Part shown: piece after piece, positions 32,136 through 42,154 of the stretch
How positions within the stretch are numbered: position 1 is the stretch's first letter
How the letters are laid out: each line of letters starts with the position of its first letter
From: Chromera velia
Taxonomy: Eukaryota; Sar; Chromeraceae
Direction of reading: 5' to 3'
Assembly (NCBI GenBank): GCA_018398765.1
Contig: JAHBMJ010005719.1
Span: 1-61,889 of the forward strand
Length of the DNA stretch: 61,889 nt
The notes under the pieces: model-generated
What the model saw: the letters and a program-made list of their open reading frames with translations, nothing else
Databases searched by the model: none
Told to the model about the DNA's origin: nothing
Program-made: the position numbers and the translations under genes

Positions 32136-34279
32136 AGCCGATCCACAGGAGAAACAAGAGGACGAGAAATATGAGGGAAAAGAAACCGCCGTGCGTGTGG
32201 TTTGTTCGCTGTACAACATACTAATGTAAGAGAGGGCCAATGAAATTTCTGGGTGTATCCTTCGATGCGCAAGTGAATGCACTTACTGAGAGAGGACGGT
32301 GGCTATGCGCATGTCTCCACTCACTCACTGACCAATCAGACGAACGGCCTTGAGGGGTTCGAAGAGAAAGTCTCCCTTGACTGCCAAAGCCTGCAGGCGC
32401 AACAGACAGCACTGATCTATCTCGATTCATGGAATCAGTCTTGAGATCACTCTCTCTTTTGACAAAGACCCCAACCAAACACAACGTTGACCCAACTGGG
32501 AGATACAAACACACAAACAAATGTTGCGGGAAGAAGAGCTGCATACACAGGCAGGAAGGAAGAACGAGGGTGTGTGTGGCTCCGTTGCCCACAGGGCTTC
32601 AATTGAAATTTCAGAAAGCAAAGAGATGGATGGTGCCTTTTGATGCCTTTTCCTCCTGTATGCGGATCCCCATCACTCGTTCGCTTCTTTATGCAGGAGG
32701 CCGGCCAGGTCTACTGACTGCGACGGAGGATCTCAGGAGATCCAGTGCGTCTGCGTCTGTGTCCTTTTGCTCTTCGTCTCCAAGGCCTTCTATGCGTCTG
32801 CATGTAGAGAGACAACCCTTGAAATCGATTTGGTGTGTGCGAAGCTCTTGAAAATGGTCACTACGCTCGTCTGCTTCCTTACGAACGAAGTTTGTTCGTC
32901 TCATTCTCCTGCATTGTCAGATGACCAAGAACGACAGACGAAGCGATACACAAATTCTCACCGCGTGAAAAGCACTCGTTGTCTCTCTGCCAGCGGATGA
33001 CCACCGAATGGATACGCTGCACGGATGCACAAAGGAGAATTCAGGGAGGAGAGGAGGGGAAACGAAACAAGAGTGAGATCAGGAAAAAAGGAACGTTCAC
33101 AAGTTCTCAATGAGGCCACTCAGTATAATCCGCTGATGAGGCTGAGAAGAGTGGCGGAGAGGGACACAGGGGTGGAAGAAAAAGACTAAAAAAGGCACGG
33201 ATTGTCTTCACCTCCACCCCTTCTCTTGTGTCCCCATTGAGTGTGAAGACGACAGTTAAGGCGACTGTAGTCACTTTAAAGGCCTTCGTGCATGAGTACA
33301 ATTATTTGTTCCGTCGAAGAGTGGAGCACAAACACGCACGCAGCCAAAGAGAGGGGGGGGAGTACCTTCGCAGTCTTGCGCAACTTAATCCATTCACCCA
33401 AAAATGTACTGAGAAGAAGAAGGAAGGAAGGACTGACCGCACACATCAGGGTCTTCCTCGTAGAAGGCTTTCAAAGCCGCGACCTCCCGATTGCCAACGA
33501 AGTCGGAAATTCCAGGCTCCCAGGACCTGATCAGGCGCAGCGAGGGAAGGGGAAGTGTGCATGTGAAAGAGGCCCGACACTTTTTTTTTGGTTCTTTTTC
33601 TTCTTCTTGCTACTTTGCTCTTGATCTGATCTCTTCTGCCCGAATCCCGGGAGCAACATGAAGAGATTGGCGAATCTGGAGGGAGGGTCATGAGCACATT
33701 GTTTTGTGGGCAAAATCGTGACCGAGAAAAGAAAAGGCAGAGAGGGTTTTAAAGAGGCAGGCAGACGCAGAGACATATAAACAGGCACGGAAACTGAAAG
33801 AGATCGACCGACCGACAGACGGACCGCCCCCCCCTTCCCCCCCCGCCACACGCACAGAGACTCACGCACGAAGCTGGATGAACAAAGAGACTGACAATTA
33901 CAAAGAGGAAAAACCCAGACAATAGTACTTTGAACCATCGTGTAACACAACAAAACTTGATTGCATGCGCAACACATTTTATATGAGTCGAAGGGTGTTT
34001 AACATCTTTGAACTGCTTCACAGAAAGAAGAAAGAGGGAGTGCGTCCCTTCACATGGGAGAGTCACATGCACTTGCAGAGACACGAGAGCGAGGTATTGA
34101 ATTCTTGGGGGAGAAGACGGCGCGGGGTGAACTTTCGAACACGGGTACGGCTTTTTGTATACTTGGAGTGCTCACCTCAGCGTCGTGTCAACAGCATTCA
34201 GTATCGACTGGCACGCCCTGATATCGCACTTTGTATCTCTTAGTAAAGCGGTTAGATCGTTGGCGCCGGCCTGCGTCAG
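26718..34279 (-). CDS. multi-exon gene of unrecognised family (overall span)
   Basis: A chain of short exons on the minus strand, each bounded by AG acceptors and GT donors, stays in one reading phase across consecutive junctions from 34279 to 31521. Further good exons lie at 29669-29581, 28172-28121, 27868-27740 and a probable terminal exon at 26799-26718. The exons between 31521 and 29669 are not settled. The product would be a soluble protein of several hundred residues with charged helical stretches. I recognise no domain. Introns are filled with microsatellites. The nearest gene to the right reads away on the plus strand, so a shared promoter region is likely. Confidence 0.6.
26849..26900. 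repeat. (CA)n(GA)n microsatellite
   Basis: ACAC repeats followed directly by GAGA repeats. Confidence 0.95.
27003..27053. repeat. (GT)n(GC)n microsatellite
   Basis: About 30 bp of GT alternation followed by about 18 bp of GC alternation. Confidence 0.95.
27434..27492. repeat. 29-bp tandem duplication
   Basis: TTTCGTACTxAGCGTGGCCG plus GATTTTGGGA, present twice in a row with one substitution. Confidence 0.9.
28711..28740. repeat. (CA)n microsatellite
   Basis: About 15 CA repeats in a predicted intron. Confidence 0.95.
28862..28918. repeat. 8-bp minisatellite GCGGGCAG
   Basis: Six or seven perfect GCGGGCAG units followed by GCAGGCAG, in a predicted intron of the minus-strand gene. Confidence 0.95.
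29494..29612. repeat. 61-bp tandem duplication spanning an exon end and splice donor
   Basis: The block CAGGACTCTTTTTTTGAGCAG and its flanks occurs at 29522 and 29583. On the minus strand each copy contains the end of the exon 29669-29581 and a donor: GTAAGT at 29575-29580 and GTAAGG at 29514-29519. The gene therefore carries a spare exon end and donor. Confidence 0.85.
31190..31430. repeat. (TG)n / (GA)n compound microsatellite
   Basis: Two TG tracts with GA tracts between them, in the unresolved intron region of the minus-strand gene. Confidence 0.95.
31521..34279 (-). CDS. 5' exon chain of minus-strand gene (nine exons)
   Basis: Exons with lengths and phases that fit: 34279-34176, 33526-33438, 33264-33212, 33141-33101, 32908-32719, 32390-32329, 32285-32222, 32062-32000 and 31565-31521. 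Donors in order are GTGAGC, GTCAGT, GTGAAG, GTGAAC, GTCAGT, GTGAGT, GTATGT, GTGTTT and GTTAAT (the last is weak). Split codons complete correctly at every junction, for example AG|G and TT|G. Readable blocks are 'LTQAGANDLTALLRDTK', 'SWEPGISDFVGNREVAALKA', 'HQRIILSGLIENL', 'DERSDHFQELRTHQIDFKG', 'ALAVKGDFLFEPLKAVRLIG' and 'RIEGYTQKFHWPSL'. The upstream frame stays open to 34672 and includes a hydrophobic segment, so the first exon may be longer. Family unknown. Confidence 0.65.
31661..31755 (-). repeat. (GTCT)n microsatellite on the minus strand
   Basis: ACAGACAG repeats in two blocks, that is (GTCT)n on the sense strand of the minus-strand gene. Confidence 0.95.
32088..32132. repeat. (CA)n(GA)n microsatellite
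   Basis: CACA followed by GAGA, between predicted exons 7 and 8. Confidence 0.95.
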
Positions 34280-34672
34280 CTGCATTGTCATCCTTCTGTT
34301 GGACGGGGGCGGAGACGGGCGGCTCGACTGGTTTCTAATTTGTCTCCCCCCCCCGAGAAGCCCCGGATGAGAGACACTCAATTTTCTTGTCCTGTACACC
34401 CACGAGATAGAGACCGGCGCTAGAAACCTGAGAGACGAGGAGCAGGAATCTTCAATCTGATTTCTCTGTCTCCGGAGACGTCTCTCTCCTCGCGGCCTCT
34501 GCCTGTGCCGCTGTCCGACTTCATCAGAGAGACGGACCCCGGAGACAAAAACTGTGGTCACGAGAAAGCCCACGAGACCCAGGAGGAGAGTTCTGGTTAC
34601 AGGAGGAAAAGGAAGCATCAGAAGCTGGGTCCTAAGTCTGCTGAGGTGTCGACCAGAGACATCAAAGAGCAA

Positions 34673-35480
34673 AGGAAGAGAGGAAGGAAGGAAGGATTAT
34701 GGATGGGAGGGAAGAATGGTAGGGAAGAGCTTCTCCTCAAGCTCCTAGTTACATCAACCAGCACGATGTGTTCTCAGACACTACACGTTCATATCAGGAC
34801 TTCCGAAATACGCTTTTTATAGAGAGACGCCTCGTTTTAATTGGCCTTTCCCATCCATGCATCCATCTGTCGAAGCAACAGATTGGCCATAATAGACGGA
34901 CAGGACCTATGCCTAGGCAAGATGCATACTGGCCTGACAAAGGACCAGAGAGACACTAAAGAATGTATATATATCTGTCGAAGAAAGAGCTAGGGCCATG
35001 CATGCAAAGGTGCACGCATGCATGGGGCGCGGGCCCGCGGCCCGCGCATGCAGAGAGACGCGGGCCCGCGCATGCAGAGAGACACTATAAAGACTCGTGA
35101 TAAATGCATTAATTCCGTTCTTCACTGCATGTCATTTCACTGCCCTTCACATCAACATGGTTTCTGGGACGTGTAATGAACACCGGCCCGAACCTATCCC
35201 GAACCTCCACTAACAAATTTAACATGGTTTCATAACTTCCACAGTGACGCGCGTCAGCTCGTGTGGCTTATGTGATGTCTCCAACCTCCGATTGCCTCGA
35301 TCCACGCCATAGCGGAGATCCTTGTGAGCAAGTAAGAGAGGCATGAAAATTGGAGTTTTCTTCGTATTGATCTCACTCGAACCTCCCCGCGTGTCTATGT
35401 ACGAGATTAAGTGAGGCGGCCAAGGATAATTTTCTGTGCATTGCCAGCAGAATCTTCAGTCCACCAGCTTAACTGGTAGC
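34673..35480. promoter_or_regulatory. divergent intergenic region
   Basis: This region lies between the leftward gene (first supported exon ends at 34279) and the rightward gene (candidate first exon at 35481). It contains GC-rich palindromes at 35028-35065, flanked by CATGCAGAGAGAC repeats, and a TATAAAG word at 35085. Its position makes it a candidate two-way promoter. No element is proven. Confidence 0.35.
35025..35085. repeat. GC palindrome repeats with GCATGCAGAGAGAC
   Basis: GCGGGCCCGC-type palindromes occur in tandem: GCGCGGGCCCGCGGCCCGCG, then CATGCAGAGAGACGCGGGCC and CGCGCATGCAGAGAGAC again. They can fold into GC hairpins. Confidence 0.8.
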
Positions 35481-35554
35481 ATGGTCTTTCATGAACTGCT
35501 CAAAACTCTGGTTGAGTTTCCAGACTCCGACTTTGAAGTTCTGACCCTCGAAGG
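35481..35554 (+). CDS. candidate first exon of plus-strand gene
   Basis: An ATG at 35481 opens 'MVFHELLKTLVEFPDSDFEV', a helical and acidic segment that runs to 'LTLEG' and a possible donor GTGCTC. It is the first protein-like frame to the right of the divergent region. The donor is weak and no phase link to the later exons was established. The frame also stays open to 35645. Confidence 0.25.
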
Positions 35555-36532
35555 GTGCTCTGACAGGTCGTGGATGTCCTCAGCGTGTCTCGATGACTCC
35601 TTCTTTGTATCCTTTTCCCACTGCGGTAGACGGATCAAATGTTAGTGTGCAACCTCTGTCTGCATTGTATGGGCATGGGGTGGCCACACCTGCATTCAGG
35701 ATTGTGCAGGCAGGGAAGGCAGGCAGGGAAGGCAAAGAGAGAGCATGTACACAAGACCATTCTTGAATTTGCTGAGGTCTGCTTCGCTTAAAGTGTAAAT
35801 CGATGTATCCAAGCTAGACGGCAGGAACGCAAGGCTTGCTTTACTATCCTTTGGTAGTCCCTATTCCTCCTTCTGAATAAGCATCGGCCAGGATGGGTCG
35901 GTAGCGTGCGTTGCTGCTTTGAGGATTGCCGTCTCCCCGTCTCCTCACCACTCTTCCGAAAAAAAAGCCCAAAAAGCAGAAGTTTGTGCAGTGCTGCCTC
36001 TTGTCGGAATATCCGCCTGCGTTTTGTGACTACAACTTTGTGCTGAGGCAACTGGCTTTGTGACCTCATCGTTTGCTTGTCTGTCCGCCCTAGCAGTAAG
36101 GGCATGTGTTTCCATTTGGTACTGAGTTTGGGTGCGGCATTCCTCTGTGTACCTGTTCATGTTTTTGGTAGGCAATTGCCTTCATTTAAGATGTCTGAGG
36201 GTGTCCTTTCCTCTATGTCGTGTGTGCGAGTGAGGGTGGTGCTGTGTTTGTGCCAGGTGCATGAGAGTGCGTGCTTCGCTCCAAGCATGAACCCCGTCAG
36301 CGATCACCAACAGAATGGGCAGGGGCATTCACTCACTCGTTGCGCGCTCTGAGTAGCCCTCCAAGCGGAGAGGGTCTTGTTTCATTTGGTCCTCGATTCG
36401 TCACTTTTCTTGCGCGTGCCTGTGTGCACCTATGCTTTTCGTTTTTGTGGATCTACGCTTCGTCAAGTTATTTGTTCCTGCTTGTGTGCACGAACGCCCG
36501 CAATTGTGAAGGTCGTTGATTGCTTCCTGCAG

Positions 36533-37343
36533 TCCCTGTGGCCCTCCAAGAGGCGATGCCCCAAGTCCCTCCCGACATTGGGTATCCTTTCATTGAAACG
36601 CCTGAAGGTCCGTCCGGTGCCTGCAGGGGCGGGTGGGTCCGTTTGCGTTCGCATTGAGTGAGGTCACTCGCAGTCTTTCTCTCTCGCGCCCCTGACCGAA
36701 GTGCTTGAATCTCTCTTTTGTTGTGTCTCTCTGTCCCTGCCCTCTGTGCAGGTGGTTCCCTGACCCCTGTTCTCTGTCCGCGAGTTGACCTTGGGGATCT
36801 GTCTTCTCTCATCCGATGGAATTTCCTCAAGCCACGCTCACTGCTCGAGCTATTCCTTGAAATACGCCACAAATTTGAGGTCAGTGTGTCGGTCGGCAAG
36901 AAGGCAGGAAGGAAGCACCATTCATGATCGCCCAATATCTCCTTGGACGTGGCACATGCCATCAACCCCAGAATGGATGACAACCACCCAAATCCTTGAC
37001 TGGCCCAAAGCTCCGTGCAGACTCGGTCTCTAATTCTGTTTGTGTACGTGCGTCGACCTGTCATTTCGTTTTGTGTGTTACTTGCGTACGTATGAGTGCA
37101 CCTACTGTAGTATTAATTGTATGAGTGTGCAGACGTTCCATCGACAGATGGCGGTGCAGGTCAAGGAGTCCCGCATCGCGTTTGAGACGGAGTCGCTTCA
37201 GGAAAACGAAGTGGGCTTGGCCTCGGCTCGTCTGTGTGTGGTCACCTTTCTTTGGTTGTTCCTATCATTCGTGCGTCTGTCTGCGGCTTTATGTACTTTC
37301 AAAATTATGACAAAAATGTTCGTTGGACCCTTGAAACGATTTC

Positions 37344-37375
<32 letters not shown>

Positions 37376-37470
37376 TCGTTCGTTCGTTCGTTCGTTCGTT
37401 CTTTCTTCCTTCCTTCCTTCCTTCCTTTCTTTCTTTCTTTCTTTCTTTCTTTCTCTGTCTCTCTCTTCCT

Positions 37471-37546
<76 letters not shown>

Positions 37547-39999
37547 GTTTCAAAACGAAAAACAAAGAAAACAGAAAAAAAGAAGTCATATAGTCTGTCT
37601 GTCTGTCTGAAAGAAAGGAAGCGATTCGAAAAAAAAAGTAAAGAAAAGACGATATTGTCTGTCTGACTGTCTGTCTGTCTGTCTGTCTGAATAAAGTCGA
37701 TATAGTATGTCTGTCTGATATGGGTATGGCTGAAATAACGCTGTCCCGAGACCCAGAAAAGGAAATGGATTTGCGTGAATGAGTGAATGAAAAAGAAAGA
37801 AACCATACAGTCTGTTTGTCTTTCTGTGTGTCTGCCTGCCTGTCTGCCTGCCTGGCTGCGTGCCTGTCTGTCCGTCTGCTTGTCAGTCTGCTACCTTGTG
37901 TGTATATGTTTGTATTTTGCACGAAAGGAAGAGAACAAGGAACGGGAGAACAGCATAGTCTGTCTGTCTGTCTGTCTGTCTGTCTTTCGTGATGTTCCTT
38001 TGTCTTGGTTGCTTTCTTTCTTTTTGTCCATTGTGTCCATGAAGAAAAGAAGGGAGAAGAAGAAACATATAGTCTGTCTGTCTGTCTGTCTGTCTGTCTG
38101 CTGTCGTCGGTTGTGGTAGGTTCTGGTGGTCGGGGGTGGATGTAGGTGGGTGGGGTGGGGTGGCTGGGGTCGAAGGAAGACAACAAGAAAAGAAAAGAAT
38201 TAGTTACAGAATATGTCTCTCTAGCTCCCTGTCTGGTTGCAAGGCTGGCGTGCTGCTTGCTGTCTCTCGATCTGCCTGAGGGGACGAATTGAACGATCGA
38301 ATGATTGGATTAGTGAGGGAAGGAACGTAGCCGAAAGAGACCGCCAAAAAGGCGTTGTTTGGATTTTTTTTTTCTGTTTTCACGACCCACACAACGGCGA
38401 ACACAATACGTATCGCAAAAGGAGTGGGTGCAGAAAAGAGAGAAAAATCCCGAAAGGAAGTTAGGCACCGTGTTGGAGGGAGATGTTTTCTGCATCATGT
38501 TGCTGCAAATGCACAGAGGAGTCTGGAGGGAAACCTTTCCGATTTTGTAGGAATTGAGTGTGTCTTCTTTCTCTTCCTCCCTTTCTGCTCTCCAAAGTCC
38601 CTCCCAGATTCCTTTTCCAGCTGTCACTCTGGCCTGTCGCTTGTATCTATCCTGCCTGTCAAGCAGACGGCCCAGTTTCTCGTTCTTTCGAGAGGAGACG
38701 ATCACGACAGCAAGGGGGGGGTTTCTCACGTCAGTCGGTCAGACCAAACTGGAAACCTCACCTTTTACTTCAAAGTCATTAGCGTCTTTGATGTGGACAA
38801 GTTGACTCGTGTCTGTGTTTTGTGTACAAATTGTAATCCGCCGACTCAATTTTGGACTCGTCTTCAGTCAGTTGATTCGTTCTTTCTGGTGCAAAACTTT
38901 CTGTCCTCTGGATGCTTGTCATTTTGCTTCTGGAGTTTGGGTGTGGTGTTCGGTGTGTGTGACATGGAAATCGATCAAGAATGTGAGGGGGGGGAGGAGA
39001 TTTGTGGAGTCCCCACCAGAGCCTTGCAAAGCCCTCGAAAGGAAAGGAAATAGTTTGGGGGCCTCCACAAATCTGGCCGGAAGGTCCACGATCCACTATT
39101 GATGTGTCTGTGTGTGTGCGTGTGTTTGTTTGTGTCCGTGTCTCTATCTGTGGGCGCGCGTTTGTGCATAAGTACAGGTCGAGATTTCACTTCCCTTGGA
39201 TGTCAGGCTCAACGGTCTGAGGGCTGGGAAAGAGGCAGGTGAGCAGGTGTATCACCAGAATTCGTGTCGAGTGGACGTGTCCAGTTTTCGCGGGAAAAGT
39301 CTCTTTGTTGGCCGTCAATCAGACAGAGTAGGGGAGAAGAGCATGCAGGGAACGAGAGCTCTGACGAGTACCTGATGAGAAAAAATTCAAAGCCTTTCCT
39401 TGCGTTTCTCTTCCATTTTTTTGCTTGGATCGCCCGTCACAGAAATCAAGCGCAATTAAAAATCAAATGAAGAAGACATTTCCCTATTCGTCTCGACATC
39501 TCATGCACCGAACTTGGTATCACTTTCTTCCCTCCATGCTGTAACGTTGAGGGGTTACATAGGCTTTTTGTGCCTGCACTGCTTCGATTCGGCCGGATGT
39601 CTCTCTATCAGTCTCACTCTGCACATTTATTCTCGTCGCTCTAAGCTTAGTCATTCTGGACATGTGCTGTCGCTATACTTGGTTTTTCGAAAGAGAAGAC
39701 GAGATAGGGCGCATCGGGGAGGAAGAAAAATGGACCTCGGTGTTTCTTCCGATTAACAAACGAGAGTGCGTTTTTGACATAAACCAAATAGAGGCTTCTC
39801 TCTCTCGCGCGTGTGCGTATCCTCACTCATCCCAATACTTGCCATCGGTCTTCTAATCATTTGCTTTTTGATTGTCCATTTTCTTGTTTTTCTCCCAGTC
39901 CTTGAGTGTAAGCGTGCGTATGTTTGTGCGTGCGAGCGTGAGAGTCAATGTCTGTCTATGTGTTTGTGTTTGTATGTGCGTGAGAAAGAGAGAGACACA

Positions 40000-40048
<49 letters not shown>

Positions 40049-40279
40049 AAGAAAAGGATCTAACTTCTCTCTTCACGTCGGAATGTACCGACACGGGTGG
40101 CTTTTCTTTTGTCTGTCTGCCGTGGACACCGTCTGATAAGTGTTTCCTTCTGTCTTCTCGTTTTGACTTCCGTCCTATCCTCTATCCCTTTCTTCTTCCG
40201 TCTCTTGCAGCAGGAGTCGGGAGAGCTGGCACAGTCTCCGTTGTTGCGTCCTTTTCCATCAACGGTCAGGCACCCGCCG

Positions 40280-40329
<50 letters not shown>

Positions 40330-42122
40330 GGAGGGAGGGAGGGAGGGAGGGAGAGAAATTGTTCGACCAACAGGCAGACAGAGACGGAAAAAAGACACAA
40401 TCTTAGAGAGAATGCAAGAAGCTGTTTCTGCTCAACGCCTTTTCGCCCGTCTCATTGATCGCCTTGCAAAATGAACAGAGCACTGGTTGTCGCCCACAAT
40501 GCTGCAACTTTCCTGGAAAGTTCTCATTCCTCGTTCCCTCCTCTCCAATCAATGCAGGTGCGACATCTCCCCACTTACGGTTCGTGAAGGGAGTCGTTCG
40601 TTCAGTCGCTCTCTCTTTCTGTGCGTCCGTGCATGTTTGTACAGGCATGCACAAGATTTGAGGGTGGGCTCCGTACCCATACAGGTGTACACCCCAATCC
40701 TATAGAGACGATCTCTGCATGCATGCATTTGTTCGCAAGTCCTTTGTTGTGGGCTTCTGTAAATCAAAGTCATAGAAGTTATGTGCATGTGCATGTATCT
40801 GTGTTGGTTTTTCCGCGAGTGTTCTCGCTCTGTATGCATGGTGTGTGTCTCCTAGTCAAGCAGTGCCAACAAATCGATCCAGCAGAGAGAAACGCTGTCT
40901 ATCCTTGTCAGATAAAGTGACAATTCTGCCATCGGATGGTCTTTCGTCTCTTGGTCTGTTTGGCCCGCGTTCACCCGCGTTCGGTGGTTACTACCGAAAG
41001 TGCTCTGCCTTTCTGATCTCCTTTCCTGTGTCTTTTTTTCGGTGTCTTTTTTCCTCACTGTTCGGTGTCTTTTTTCCTCACTGTTCGGTGTCTTTTTTTC
41101 CGTACTCTCCCTGAGCTACGCAGTTGTCATAGTTTGTCTGTGCACATATTGACATGTGTGTATCTTTGAATGCATGCATTCGATCGAATCTTCCATTCAA
41201 AGAGTCTCTGGTCTCTGCTATTTCTTCTCTCTTGTTGAGAGTTTTCTCTTCACTGCTTGCACGAAAGGAACTGCATTGCAACGCCGGCACGAGCAGCCAG
41301 ATTTTCCGTCTCTTCTCTCCTGCGTTCCTTAGAGGAAAGGGGATACGGCTCCCTCAATATCTTGAATTTGATTGAACCAGTATGCTTTCGTGGCTGGAGG
41401 TGGAAGAGAGGAGCAAATCTGGTTCGTATCACCTCGAGTCGTTTGTCTTCTCCATTTGACTGACTCTTTTTTCCTTCATCCAAATGTACTTCTTTCTGCT
41501 CAGGGTGCACACTCCCAGTGCGTACGCGTCCATTCGTGAGGCTATTGAAAGGGAGGTAGGTCAGCAACGCAGCAATGATCTTCTTGTCGTTACACTGTTT
41601 GTTGGATGGCTTCGTAATTGCAGTCAACGGAATGCGGCCCATGCAGTTGAGAGACCAAACGAAAGAGAGGGGGAAGGGACGGAGGGACAAAAGCAGAACG
41701 GAAGAAATCGCGTAGTGGCGATACTCGAGGGACGGTGCGCGATGGGAAGTGTGCAGAACCAAATCTGTGAACGCAAAATGAGGACAGATGGACAGACGAA
41801 GAGTCACTCACGTGCATGCATGCATGAGGGAGGATGTGCAGCTCCCCCCATGGGACCCTCAAGGGTGTCTGGCAGCTGTCGCAGAGGAGACCAGTCGCCG
41901 GGCAGGGGTGCGTGTCGAGAATCTGAGGAAGGCCTTGGAGACGCGCAGAGACGTCTTTAAGGAATTGACACGAGTCTTCGGGGAGTGGGTTTCGTCTGTT
42001 CTGCCCTACATTTTTCTTGATTGTTTCCCACTGTTCCTGCCCCTCCTGTCTGTCAGAGAGAACACACAGTTTTCTTCTTTTCTAATTGTGTCTCGGTGGG
42101 TCTCAGTCCATCTGTCTGTCGT

Positions 42123-42154
<32 letters not shown>

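Noticed and set aside
35788-36105. 105-codon basic frame on the minus strand
   Set aside because: Two frames on that strand look equally plausible, with no splice support, between the divergent region and the plus gene.
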